A program made the position numbers and the translations under genes. From the NCBI GenBank assembly GCA_963995505.1, contig OZ023193.1, positions 7,462,521 through 7,526,520 on the forward strand: a stretch of DNA of 64,000 nt, written 5' to 3'. Below the pieces are notes generated by a model. It was given only the letters and a program-made list of their open reading frames with translations. It did not search any database and was not told the DNA's origin. Each line of letters starts with the position of its first letter. Position 1 is the first letter of the stretch. This stretch comes from Hypericum androsaemum. Its lineage: Eukaryota > Streptophyta > Magnoliopsida > Malpighiales > Hypericaceae. Of the stretch, positions 9,621 to 21,454 are shown piece by piece.

Positions 9621-11456
9621 CTAAAAAAACTTGAAGGTATTTTGTGGTTGATCTGTGGTCTTTTTTCCATCGAGAAGATCGCTAACTTTGTTGCCTTCAC
9701 TAGAACTATAGCCATGTCTCGGTTTCTCGCCCTGACTAGAGTCATCTTTTAGTCTTAACTTCTCGAATGTCTCGAACCTCACATACCCTGAGTCTAGGTT
9801 AACTATGACCTCTCTTTCTTGTGGATTGGTTGGCACTTTGTGTGAAGAGTTGTCTTCGGGATAGACCTTATTCTTAACCTTGGGTACCCACGTATTCTTG
9901 TCCAACTTTTTCCTAAGGTCAGTGTATCTCCTTGCCTTTGTGCTCCCTATTATACTCCCCTCTTGGTGCTCTTGCCTTATCAGACTCTTCCATCAGTGAT
10001 TTGCCCTTATCGGGTTTCAGTGTCTCAACTTCCATAAGCTGGCCTCTTTCAGAGATCGTATGGCGCTGCACCATGGGAAGAGTTAAGAGAGTCTCTTGCA
10101 TTTCTATCAAAACCTTATGTCCAGCTAGCTGTCTCTCAAGATCCCTTGTAATCAGCTTCTGGGCTTGGACTTTCTCTCGAGGCAACGCCTCTGAGTTTTT
10201 GTCAAGGCTTCAGGTGTAGGTGGCTCAGGTGCGAGCCTCTTCTCTCCCAGTCGATGGAAGGCACCTCATTATTGGCTGGGATCTTCCTAGAGGTCCACTT
10301 TGATGCGAGGGTGGTAAATCTTCCAATTATCGTCCAATACCCTTGGTAGGAAGTACTTAGGTGTCATTGGGTGTTGATCCTCTTGACGCAGGCCTTGCCC
10401 CCCGAGTGTCTCCCTAAGGTCTCTAGAAAGGCCTCGTTCTCTGATGTCTCCCTCAGGTCTCTTTGAGGGCCTTGCTTACCGAGTGTCTCCCTTAGGTCTC
10501 TTTTAGGGCCTTGCCCCCCTGAGTGTCTCTCTCAGGTCTCTTTCAGGGTCTTGCCCCCCGAGTGTCTCCCTCAAGTCTCTTTGGGGCATCTTTTCTTACC
10601 TAGGATTTCTTTTCTTTTCGCTTCTCATAAGGCCAACCATTGTGATTGGAGCCGTGAAGGAGGCTGTTTGCGGTGACTCCTTGGCAAACTTCAACCGGCC
10701 GTCTTTGATCGCTTGCTGGATCTAGTATCGAAAGACCACACAGTTGGCCGTATTGTGAGACTTGCTTGCGTGCCAGCTCCTTCTCGTCTGGGATCTTGTG
10801 ACCCTTGGGTAGGGTGATTTGGCCATTTTTGAGCAGGTTGCCAAAGAACTCTTCGGCCTTGGTCACATCAAACGAGTGCTCCTTCCTGGCCTTGTTGAGG
10901 CCCTTGGGTTGATTAGGCTGAGTACCCAAGCGAATAAACTTGTTAGGTACTGACATCTTCTTCGAGATCAGACTCTCACACTCATAGGGCTTGCCTTTGG
11001 TGAGCTCGACCACCATCTCCTCCGCAATCAAATCCTCTCCCCAGTCATGTTTACTATCCAAGTGACCAATCTCTAGAGTAGGGTCATAGAATTAAAGATC
11101 ATTAGAGGAGGCAGCCCTCATATCCTTCTCATTGATCAGCTGTTGTGCGATGGTGGCCTTCTATGCCAACTCAGAGAGGTCTCACAAGATATAGCCAATT
11201 TACCATAGCCATATGATCGCAATTGATTGGGTCGACCCATCCTACTCTTGCACCAAGTTGTCGACCCTACTTCACTTCCACCAAATTGTCGATCTCCCAA
11301 GATTGTCGACCCTACTTCACAAAATATAAAGTTGGGATCGACAATCCCACTTACACAACAAGCCAAGGGATCGACGATCCCACATAAGCCAACCACCCAT
11401 AAATTCGAATCTTGGCCAAGTATTTGATAATTGTCATAAACGATACTGGTCTCCAA
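9621..11456 (-). pseudogene. Decayed Gypsy-type retrotransposon gag region
   Basis: Several broken minus-strand frames line up in order. The clearest, 11061 to 10600, contains SFDVTKAEEFFGNLLKNGQITLPKGHKIPDEKEL. This matches the plant Gypsy gag/zinc-knuckle leader with (D)..ILP.GH.IP followed by E.L. The next frames (10185-9919 and 9905-9621) are charged and polar, with RDLERQLAGHKVLIEMQETL and VPKVKNKVYPEDN, typical of the gag-protease linker. No protease, reverse transcriptase, integrase or LTR could be found. A five-unit minisatellite (10391-10585) interrupts the region. The annotation covers the span in which these fragments occur. The 11136-11456 part is the weakest. Confidence 0.5.
10391..10585. 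repeat. Five-unit minisatellite of about 39 bp
   Basis: Five tandem units share GGCCTTGCCCCCCGAGTGTC, TCCCTCAGG and TCTCTTTNAGGG, with unit lengths of 38-40 bp and a few substitutions each. The array lies within the Gypsy gag remnant. On the minus strand it reads as GGGGGCAAG/GACACTCGG repeats. Confidence 0.8.
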
Positions 11457-11783
11457 GACTTGATATTTTTTTACTCCAATACATTCTTATTTCATATAAA
11501 AATTTATGTTCTAACTTAAAATTTAAACTAATAGTTAATGATTTTTTTAAACTTGTAAACAAATTCATCAGTTTTATAATTAACAATGTTATAATGATTT
11601 CGTACTCGGCTCTTGATACCTTAAACTTGTTAGGAATTCAGCAACTTCGAAAACAATAACGCGCAAAGAACACGACACAAGAGATTACATAGTTCGGCCT
11701 AATGCTTAAGTCCATGCGGAGAAATTAGAACTTTTATTGATGGATCCGAGTCACAAAGCAATACAAAACTCTTGGGTAACATG

Positions 11784-11793
11784 CCTTTATATA
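11784..11793 (-). promoter_or_regulatory. TATA box of the left Copia LTR
   Basis: The minus strand reads TATATAAAGG inside the LTR at 11628-11917, at a position typical for an LTR promoter. The right LTR lacks this block. Confidence 0.45.
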
Positions 11794-12518
11794 GAGACAA
11801 ATCCTTGTACATCAAGTAAGCTATCTAGGTCCAATTAGGAGTCCAAAACAAAAGTCTGAACTAAACTGAAAATAAGCCCACAAAATATTTCCTTTCAATT
11901 TCTCGACATCTCCAAGAATCTCCACCTTGGCTAGAAATCATCTCGTGGATGAACTATGAAGCTCCATCCGAACTTCAACAAACTCTACCTTGACGAGACA
12001 CCGCCCGATGAAGAACCATGAGAACTCGCGAAACTAATTTAACTCCATCGACTCCACCTCGAACCATAGATACAACCGCCATCAATAATACCTTCTCAAC
12101 TTTCTCTCTTCCTTTTTGTTCAATCATTTGGAGCCAGCCCCCAAGCTCTAGCTTTCGAACTTGTTTGGCGTCTTTTCTCCAATCTCCATCGAACCCCAAC
12201 TAGCAAGTCCACATGTTGAAGCAACCTAATGGGCAACCTAATGCTCCGCAACCTCGAACTAATGCTACGTGCAATAGCATACAAAGGGCAACCTTTTGTT
12301 CCACAAAGTAGAACCCTCGACATGCCACGAACTCTACCATTCGACCTTGAGTAAGATACCAGATTCGTCCGTGGTGCAACCAATGGCTTCGCATTCCCCA
12401 TCCAAAACCTACCTAACATATTTGACGTGCACGTGCCTTTAGATAATCATAGCGAGAACTTGCTAACTTTGTCTTCGCAAATCTTAACTCCACTCAAACT
12501 ATTCATGTCAAGACTTCA

Positions 12519-13684
12519 CTACATCATACAAGAGCGTTCCCCCACTCTATCGGAATACAATGAGGTGACTCCACCTACAACTGTGTTTTCCACTAACATG
12601 TAGGTGTTTCTAGCATCCCTTTCATCCTTCATCACTACCACATTATCCTTCTCTACCTCTATTAGCCCGCGCACAACCTTATAGTTGTACCCACTATAAT
12701 CCAAGGTTCCTAATGAGATCAAATTCCTCTCCAACTTCGGAACATGCCTAACCCCACACCATTTTCTCTCAACACCATCCCACATCTTGATCTGGATATC
12801 ACTTATGCTAGCAATTCTACATGTAGAACCATCACTCATAGTCACTATAGCTAAATCAATGAACTTGTAGTTGTCGAACTATTCTCTCTTGGACGTCATT
12901 TGGAAAGAGCAAGCGATATCCAAAATTCAGGAATCAAAAAGCTTTGGACCTGATAAGACAGAAAGAACATCACCATCTGACTCGTCCGAATATGAGGCCA
13001 TATTCACGGAACTCGATCCTTTTCCCTCGCGATCATGAGCTCTTCTCGGATAATCTTTCTTCACGTGCCCTTTTTCTTCGCACTCGAAGCAATTTTCTTT
13101 TAACCTCTTTGACCACAACTTAGATCATTTTCTATCTTTTCCTCCACGATCAGGTAGCCTCACAACCAGCCCTACTATTTGATCATCTCTGATTTTTCTC
13201 CTTTGATGAAACCCTAGCAAAGCACTTCTGATATCCTCCAACACTAGGGACTCCTTCTCCCAAGTTAGAGTTGTAACCAAATTTTCGTAGGAGCCCGGTA
13301 AGGAATTCAGGAGCAACAATGCCTTGTCTTCTTCCTCGATTTTACATCAACCTTTCTCAAGTCGCTCACAAGTTGACTGAAACCATTAATGTGTTAGTTC
13401 AAATTCGAGCACTCATTCATCTTGAGCCCGTACAATCTTTGCTTGAGATAAAGCTTGTTCGACAAAGATTTAGACATATACCTTGCCTCCAATTTGTTCC
13501 ATACCTCAGATGGTGACTCCTCATCCATGACGTGATACATCACATCATCAGCCAAGCACAAGCAAATTTTTGCCACCGCCTTGGCCTTCATCTCCTTCCA
13601 CTCTTGCTCCTCCATCTTCTCGGGCTTTTTATCCGAGAGCTCGATGACCTTCCCTTGTTGCACGAGGAGATCCTTGACACGCAT
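12519..13684 (-). pseudogene. Copia gag-protease remnant
   Basis: In coding order, 13684-13394 encodes a UBN2-type Copia gag segment (LADDVMYHVMDEESPSEVWNKLEARYMSKSLSNKLYLKQRLYGLKM). 13319-13125 continues it (LLNSLPGSYENLVTTLTW). 13118-12927 carries a damaged CCHC knuckle, CFECEEKGHVKKDYP, in which the last cysteine is tyrosine. 12845-12519 encodes the end of the protease/pre-integrase (DVRHVP-like GVRHVPKLERNLISLGTLD). The protease active-site region, around 12930-12860, reads ILDIACSFQMTSK with a stop codon close by, so the enzyme is dead. Frames are split by several stops and shifts. Confidence 0.75.
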
Positions 13685-13778
13685 TTGACATTATCCAAAA
13701 TTTGATGAGTCATCGAACTTCACAAGAGCAAACTTCGCGCCGTGATCAGACATCCTCCAACCTTAGCTCTTGATACCA

Positions 13779-14325
13779 CTTGTTAGTAGGGATGGCAATT
13801 AGACCCTTACCCTTAGGGTCTACCCTGATCCAGACCCGAAGGATCCAAGGTCCGTTGACTTTGACTGGGTCTAGGCCCTGATCTTGCCCAGATCCTGATA
13901 TTTTAAAAGGATAAGGGCATGGATATGGATATATAGGATCCTGTCCGAATTTTTTAACTAATATTAAAATAATATATGTATATTAATTAATAAACATATT
14001 ACAAAATTCTCAATTTTAACATAACCAACTTCAATTTTTTTAGATTTGCTTGTTTGGTTCTTTGTATTGATTTGTTTAATGAATAAAAATATCACATTGC
14101 TATTTGAAAACTATCAAATGACAATTTTTTTAATTAAAATTTTTTTAAACAGACCCGCGGGTCGCCCTTATTCTGCCCAATTTTTTCGGACCAAGATCCT
14201 GCCCGAATTCTTATTTTTAAGGTGGATAAAGGTAAGGATCTGGGTCCACCATTCAAAAAGAGGGTAAGGATCTGGGTCCTATGGATCCTACCCGAATTCT
14301 GCCCATTGCCATCCCTACTTGTTAG
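13779..14325. mobile_element. hAT-type MITE inserted at the Copia LTR/primer-site junction
   Basis: The element occupies 13787-14317 (531 bp). Its ends are inverted repeats: TAGGGATGGCAAT at the left and ATTGCCATCCCTA at the right. It is flanked by an exact 8-bp duplication, CTTGTTAG, at 13779-13786 and 14318-14325. Eight bases is the hAT signature. Subterminal regions carry repeated GGGTCT/GGATCC words on both sides (for example GACCCTTACCCTTAGGGTC and AAGGATCTGGGTCC). There is no coding capacity. The insertion split the TGTTAG end of the Copia 5' LTR from its primer-binding site. Confidence 0.9.
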
Positions 14326-14492
14326 AAATTCTGCAACTTCGAGAACAATAATGCGCAGAGAACATGACACACGAAATTACGTAGTTTGGCTTAATGTCTA
14401 TGTCCACTGGGAGAAATGAGAACTTTTGTTGATGGAACCGAGTCAAAAATCAATACAAAATGATTCCTATTCAATTTCTCGACATCTTCAAC

Positions 14493-15232
14493 ACGATCAA
14501 ATTAAATGAAGCAGATAGAAAGAATAGACCATAATATTAGAATCCTTGGTCAGAGTTCAAATATATGTCCAACTTGAATATCCGGTCGTTGGTATTATTA
14601 TCGGGTGATTTTGCAGGAACTTAAATTGAAAACAAAAATAATTAAACTTATAAAAATTAAATTAAATAAGTAATTATCTATTCTTTATAGAATAGCGATG
14701 GTCATTGGAAATTTGGATGTTTACCGGATAGACCTGAAATTGTCGTGTGACTCGTGTCCTGTAATGAAGGAAAAAGTCAAAATCGGTGGTCCAAATTTTG
14801 GGCCCGAATCCAATATATTTAATTGAAGTTGATATTGATTGTTTGTAGCTTAGTAGCACAAGGTATTGTAAATATATATGAGGTGTTGTAAATATGTATG
14901 AGATTTAGAGTTCAAATCTTGATATTGTCGTAGGTGTAAAATTTACCTTTTAAAAAAATTGATATCGATTGATTCCACAATGAATAAATGTTAAATTTTA
15001 TATATTTAATTTTATATTTTAATAATAATAAATTAATTTTTTACTCTTATAAATAAGTTCATATGTCTTGAAATCACACAAAAATATTGTTCCGTAACCT
15101 TTTTGAAAAGATTGGTCCATAGGGTGAATACATAAATGTTCGCGTGCGTACCTACATCTCATAATAAATTGATTTAGGATTAACTATTACAACAAATTCC
15201 TTGTTGTATCGGTATTGCCGGAAAGTTACACC
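14493..15232. other. AT-rich spacer with a possible SINE
   Basis: AT-rich DNA without genes. At about 14846-14960, TAGCTTAGTAGCACAAGG and, 70 bp later, GAGTTCAAATCTTG resemble polymerase III boxes A and B. A very similar layout recurs at about 19075-19165 (TATGAGGTTTAAAGTTCAAATCCTGG), so this could be a degraded tRNA-derived SINE family. Confidence 0.35.
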
Positions 15233-15620
15233 ATTTTATTCGGGTTTGGATTGGGTACGGAGTGAAAAAATCATTCCAAACAGTTTAGAATGAAGGGGGT
15301 TCGCGCTGGCAAGCACAGTTATGTGATACTGGCATGCGTAATTATGTGATAATGACATGTATATTTGTGACAGCGGCAAGTCTCATTTATGATAATGGCA
15401 CGCATGTCTTTTTTTATTTTGGTCCCCGTATTTTAGCATTTTTGTAAAAAAGTCATACTGGCATGTGCAGTTATGTGATACTGGCATGCCCTGTTATGTG
15501 ATACTGGCATGCGCAGTTATGTCATAATGGCATTTGTTTCAGGCCTGTATTTGTGCGTGACTTTTTTCCGAACGGTTCAGAATCTCGACGTTCCGTACCC
15601 AATGGATACCCATTTTATTC
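15233..15620. mobile_element. Mutator-like element F, 370 bp, with an internal minisatellite
   Basis: The element occupies 15242-15611 between exact 9-bp repeats ATTTTATTC at 15233-15241 and 15612-15620. Its termini are inverted: GGGTTTGGATTGGGTACGGA at the left against TCCGTACCCAATGGATACCC at the right. The interior, about 15308-15535, consists of diverged tandem copies of a ~24-bp unit with the words GGCATGCG, AGTTATGTGATACT and TGGCATG. No protein is encoded. The size and the 9-bp duplication support a small Mutator-type MITE. Confidence 0.8.
15308..15535 (+). repeat. Minisatellite of ~24-bp units inside element F
   Basis: At least seven diverged copies of a unit like GGCATGCGCAGTTATGTGATACT occur in direct orientation, interrupted by one non-repetitive stretch at about 15405-15455. 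Copies differ by point changes (TGATAATG, CATGTGCAG, CATGCCCTG). Confidence 0.75.
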
Positions 15621-18600
15621 ATCCATTATATGAAGTCATTATATATTATTATTTTTGGTAAATGTGTGTGTATATATATATATACACGACCGGCAACCTA
15701 CCTAGATTGGACCGGCTTGGGTCGGATTAACTATTGTGTAGCCGACTGCGAAAACATAACTTATTTTTACTATGATCTCAACAATTCCTTTGAATCCACT
15801 AAACGAATCGCGATACAAATCTGATCACGCAATAACTTTTTTTTCTCGTCACAGTATTTATTAATATTTTTAATATGGATCCAGAGACTTGATCTGCTAT
15901 AAAACAGTGTAGGTAACTAGGTATACTATGATGATACTTAAAAAAAAAGTGTGCTATATTAATTTATTGGTATATGTTTTCATTGAATTATGGGTAACGC
16001 AATTTATGGAATGATAAGTTAATTAAACTGTCACTCGAAAGAAGACGATCGGCCTGGTGTTTATGAAAACGACAGAGACTTCGTCGGCGAATTTAAGGAA
16101 ATATGAGATGCGTGTGGGATTAGTTCAATTCTGATTAAGACAGGTTATTAGATATTTTTTGAGGGGAGACAGGTTATTAATAATCGTTTTCTTGAAGAAG
16201 GAAATTCACATATTGTTTATGCGGCAAATTAAGACAACATTGTCGGATTTTATTTAACTATTTTTTTTTAAGATAAACAAATTAATCATAATTAATTTTG
16301 CTTGGCCGCCTTGATTGTAACTTGAACCCAAAATTGTGGTTCGTGGTGATTGCGATGCTTTAATTTTGCTTGAGAAGTCATATGAGTGAGACATGTTACA
16401 GGCAAGACAAAGGCAGCCACTGACCTAGAATGGTAAGTATGTTTTCTTTTTGAAAATTTTAGGTGTGCTCTTGCAAGAAAATAATATTAAGACTGTTATT
16501 TTTAGAAAATTTTATAGTATTGATTTAGTCGATAACTTTTTTATATTTCGTGTGGATTGTGTTAGACTATCCCACCTACCAAAACAAAGTTGGGCCCATA
16601 TTACAGCCGGATAATCTCGTAACTCATTATTGTTGCATGATCTTACCCGAGTTAAAATCAATTATGTAGAAACTTCGACCTAATAGATTTTATTCGGGGC
16701 CAGAGGTTGAAGAGTGTACATAAAAAGTATTGTCTTAGAAATTCACCAAAAAATTACTTGAATTAATATGGATATACTAAAAAGAGTTCACGCTTGTCAA
16801 AAATAACTAAGAAAACTCAAATAAGTTTTTTTTTTCATGACTTTCTTGTATTCACTAATGGCATATATATTTATGGACAATAACTAATTTCTGATTCAAA
16901 TTTATTATCTTTCGAACCAAACGGTAAACTCAATAAGTATTTTAGCACGTCAATTTTTATATGTTAGTGAATTGGAATAATAAACAGTATACTCAAAGTC
17001 GTCCTATGCTCAACAAAGCGTTGCATTAGCTCATCCATATGTCAGCTTTGTGACAATTCCTCTTTATTTTCTTAGTGACAACGAGAAGGCAGGTGGTCCC
17101 TACAATATGATGGGTACACGAATGTCTGCAAAACTTAAGCCAGTAATAGAGGTATCGGACCCACTTTTTGAGTTTTGATTGCGTAGTTTTAATTAGTGGG
17201 CATGATTTTTCCAACAAGAACCCAACAATAATTTTAAAATTTATCAACCAATTATTTTAAAATTTTGGATTGAATATAAAGATTTGATTTGGCATGATGA
17301 TTGAATAGTACGAGATTACAAACTTTAAGTAGTATTTTATAATTTTAGAGATTGTAAACGAGTCTCTCGAAGACTTGTTCTCTATATCAGACCGTTCAAT
17401 TAGCTAAAACATTTAATTCCTTAAATGTCAGGGGTCAACTATACTGCGGGTTAGTGTAAACTTCAGGAGAAGGGTAGTAATTTCTGAAAACATAATGGTC
17501 TTGGAGATACCAGATTGAGTGGGGGTCTGACAAATTTTATGTTTACAATTTGTCAATCTTTTATATAATAAAACACATATTTTTTAAAAATTTTGATATT
17601 TAAAATCGAGTAATTTCAATCGCTATTTACTAAAACAATTCAAAAACACTTCGGTGTCCTTCAAAGAAAGGAATTCATCCGGTTTAGCTCTGACAACAAT
17701 ATAGCTTGCTGTATCGTAGACCGGCGAAAGGGGCCAGTTGGAACTTGGAGCTACTGTCTTTTTTTCGTTTGCAAAAATAATTATAATTTTTATGTTGCGG
17801 CATTTTCTTGTTTGTCTTCTTACCCAATTTTTAAACCCAAAAACTTAATTCCTTAGCCGGATAAGAGGTCCCCATCTCATCCCATCCAAGTGTGAATATT
17901 ATTATCCCGTACTTGGGACAAAATTATTTCTCTATTCATCGCCTAACAACTCACTTCCCCCTACCCCTCCTAGATAAGTCACTTTCACAAAGTAATTACA
18001 TTAACCCAGAACTGCAACAAAAACTTACAAAAAATGTTAATAAGAGAAATAATTAGTACCAATCGTGTAGATCAACTATTTGCGATGGAAATGTCAAGAT
18101 AATTTTTCCTATAAGGGTATTTTTTTTCTACCACACATTTTTTTTCTCAAAATTTTGGTGTGGTAGAGTTTTGACGAGGTCGGCAGTCGCAATCCCGTCT
18201 TGTCATGGCAGAAGAAATATCATACTAAGTAGGTTGTATATACCATAGATTTTAATAAATTATACTTTAAAAAAAATTAGAACCTTAATGGTACAATGCG
18301 TATTAAAAATCGACAAAAAATCAGAGTTTAATTTATGACAGGTGTAACTATGTTGTAAAAATTTAATTGTAAAAAAAAGTTGAATCCATATTGAACAAAA
18401 ATTAGCCACTTCGATGAAATACTAAAATATTTGGCGAATATTCAAGTTCAAACTACAAAATAAGATGTAACTATTGGCGTAAACTTTATCTTTTAAAAAA
18501 TAAATAGTAAATATGAATGAGAATTATTGAAATCATTCAGAAGTCATCACCACTTTCCCTAATAATTATAAAAGTGACCCACTGTCTGACACCTGACCAT

Positions 18601-20965
18601 TCATTTCACGAGAAAAAGTAAGCGACGAGTACTATTACACTCTTTTTCTTTTGGTTTTTAGACGATAATATCGTGACACGAAATTCAAGTGGTAATACGA
18701 TAATTTGGGGGGTTGATCGTTTATTTCGGATCTGGTGGCCAAAACTGGCTTGACCCATTCATAATTCGGAGAAATTAATAATATTATAATGTTTCGGAAA
18801 AGGTCAGAGAATTCAAAGGACACATCATGGACCTCAACACTTCCCTGGCTGGAAGACAACCCATACTCTCGGCAACACCGCGTGACAGCCACGTTCTAAA
18901 CAAAATTTTTAAATTAATCTTTTTTATCAGCCACCGATGTGTTATATATATACACGTTCAACAAAATGACGTAAATATTTGTAGTTGCACAATTTTTTTA
19001 GGCAAAGATAATCATAAGTATTATTAGATTAAACAAAAAGGAAAACAATCAGAAAAAATCGTCAAAGGGCTACAAACCCCAATGACACAAAGTGTTATAA
19101 ATATTTATGAGGTTTAAAGTTCAAATCCTGGTATTATTATAGTGTTAAATTAATTTTTAAAAAAAATTATTACTGGAGAGTGTTAAAAATCATAAAGTTA
19201 AATTTCCTTAAAAAATTACTTTAAAAAAATCATAAGAAAAATATTACGGGAGAGTTGGATGAGTTTTAAATTTTTTGATTTATCTTTACAAAACTTAAAA
19301 CCATTTTTTTTCTTCTTAGGAGTATTTTGTCTAAAAACTATTTAAATAGTCAGTTATAAACTAAAAAATATTTATACATTTTTAAATTACAAGATAGTGA
19401 TATGTCCTAATTAGAAATACAACTTTTATTATAAACACCTTTATTCTGGTTTAACTTTTCATAACCACGTTTGTTCTCGTTCACATGTACCTAAGAACTT
19501 CATATATGCTAAAATTATTCGCACGCTTGATCTTGAAGTTATCTTGTCAGAAAAGAGATGCACTTTCATAATATTAATAGTATAATTAAATCTCTTAAAT
19601 TTTTTAAATATATTTTGAACTGGCAGTGCAACTTTGAACTTTCCACATGACCTCTCTCCTCTGTATTCTTTTCCTTTTAAAGCTTTTTTTTTGTGGAATC
19701 CTTTTAAAGCTTTTCATCTGAAGTCCTTGTTTTTGCTTGTCGTAATCAGACCAGTCATCGGTCACTAATCACCATTAGGATCAGCTCGGCTCAAAATATA
19801 GCACCCGCCGAGCCTATTTGGAGCGGCTAGTAGGCGAGTATTTCAGGACTTTTCACTCTACTTTCGCATTTGCAGGTGGATTAGATCCGCTATCCTCGAT
19901 TATTCTATGTTCAAATCACATGAGATTTTTTTATTTTTTATTTAATATTAATATATTTTTAAATTTTCAAATTTAAAATATCTTAATTAAATTAAAATAA
20001 TATTTGATCAGTTAATTAATTGTTGGTAGAAGTTACTTTGTTTAAACAAACTTCCCTCATATTCAAGAAATGATATATTTAGTCTTATTTAAAATTTATT
20101 AAATCAATTAATTTAGATTAAAATGTGACTGTCTCATATAGTAAAAGAAGTTGTGTGCTAAATTTTAGCTCTACTATTTGAAAACGAAAATTTATGTTGT
20201 GATATTTTAATAGACGGGTCCATTTTGCCGGGATATTCCAATTCCACTTGCTTGGGCAAACGTCCAATTTTTTTTTTATAAGTCAAACGTTCAATATTTT
20301 GTCATTTTTATCGAGCTTCAATCCTATCCGATTACCTTCTAAGGACGATGAATCCAAAACAATTATCCGTAATTAGTCTGAAGGAAGTTTAGGAGAGAAA
20401 GCAACCAATACTAATCCTGATTACTTTGACTTTAACAGAGTCCGATTAATCCACGGTTCCATTTCAAAATCGTTTATTATAGTTGTAGTCTAAACAAATG
20501 TGTCAACAACATAACCACAGTCTAGGTTACGGTAAAAGCTCCACAAAATGTCAAATTGTAATTTTTTTAAGTTTTAATATTTATAGTTGAGTATTAATAA
20601 ATCTTATTTCTAGGGGATAAGTAAATCCAATTCATGGCTACTTGAACCAATTATCATCATTATTCATTAATGTCAACTTGTGATGGCCGGTTCACGTTTA
20701 TGATTAATTGACCGTTGACTTCCCAAGGCTTATGCTATTTGTGTAAGGCGATCAAGGTGGGAACAGTTAAATGTCATCCGACCGTTCCCTACCGCGTTTT
20801 TTTAAATTTTATTTCAATCCAAACATTTTCATTTAAAAAATTATTTTATAATACCTTCTCTCAACCAACTATTTTCACATAATACACTCCTTTTTTTCAA
20901 TTCTTCCTCAAGTTATAATATTTAACATTATAAGAATTCAACAATTATAATATATATTTGATTCC
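15621..20965. other. Long AT-rich spacer without recognisable genes
   Basis: About 5.3 kb with no supported gene. All open frames are short and lack family features. It contains short AT dinucleotide runs (about 15667-15684) and a possible SINE at 19075-19165 with a box-B-like AAAGTTCAAATCC. Scattered diverged copies of dispersed motifs also occur. Parts are probably old transposon debris that I cannot bound. Confidence 0.5.
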
Positions 20966-20973
20966 ATTCCTGC

Positions 20974-21454
20974 ATATCACTATGACAATTGGAGTATGAA
21001 AATCCAATCCCTATAGAAACACTTGAGAGTGATGTCCAATGTAATCAGTGAACTGGCAGAGGCTGGTCACTTACTCAGCAACGAGCAGCAGATTCAAGCT
21101 GTCATCCGTTCTCTACCACCAAGTTGGGAACAGATGAAGATGAATCTTACCCATTCCGATCATCTGGTAACATTTGATGATGTTGCCAGACACCTTGAGC
21201 TGGAGGAAGATCGCCTCCTAGCTATGAAATCCCACCCTGAAGCCCATTCGATTTGTTCGACTGGGAGTGGTGGGAAAAAGAAAAAAGGTAAAGGGAAGGG
21301 TAAGTGTAAACAAACTCCAAAGGCTGAAAACCAAGGAACCAAGTTGGATGGCTCCAAGGCTAAAAAGAACAAGCGGTTTAACATTTCAAAAGTGAAATGT
21401 TTTAACTGTCAACAGAAGGGACATTTTGCAAAAGATTGCAAAATGCCCAAGTAG
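20974..21454 (+). pseudogene. Copia gag, internally deleted
   Basis: The first piece, 20974-21015, encodes YHYDNWSMKIQSL and a stop. This is the family's N-terminal NYxxWSxKM motif. After a frame change the C-terminal two thirds resume (from about 21020: MSNVISELAEAGHLLSNEQQIQAVIRSLPPSWEQMKMNLTHS). A Lys/Gly-rich linker follows, then an intact CCHC zinc knuckle CFNCQQKGHFAKDC near the end. The middle of the N-terminal domain is missing between the two pieces. A UAG at 21452-21454 separates gag from pol in the same frame. Confidence 0.85.

Larger units (their letters stand above)
11628..14492 (-). mobile_element. Decayed Copia-type LTR retrotransposon with two LTRs
   Basis: Two related LTRs begin TGTTAG on the plus strand. 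One lies at 11628-11917 (290 bp). The other lies at 14320-14492 (173 bp, missing an internal block of about 117 bp). On the coding (minus) strand the right copy is the 5' LTR, followed by a primer-binding site TGGTATCAAGAGC near 13782-13770. Gag, zinc knuckle and protease remnants follow, then a purine-rich CAAGGTGGAGA before the left LTR. Integrase, reverse transcriptase and RNase H are gone. The left LTR keeps a TATA box (minus strand, 11784-11793) that lies within the block deleted from the right LTR. No matching 5-bp target duplication was found. A hAT element sits at the 5' LTR/primer site junction. Confidence 0.75.

Noticed and set aside
15308..15535. Short direct repeats resembling a CRISPR array
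   Set aside because: No spacers; the repeats lie inside a small Mutator-like element.
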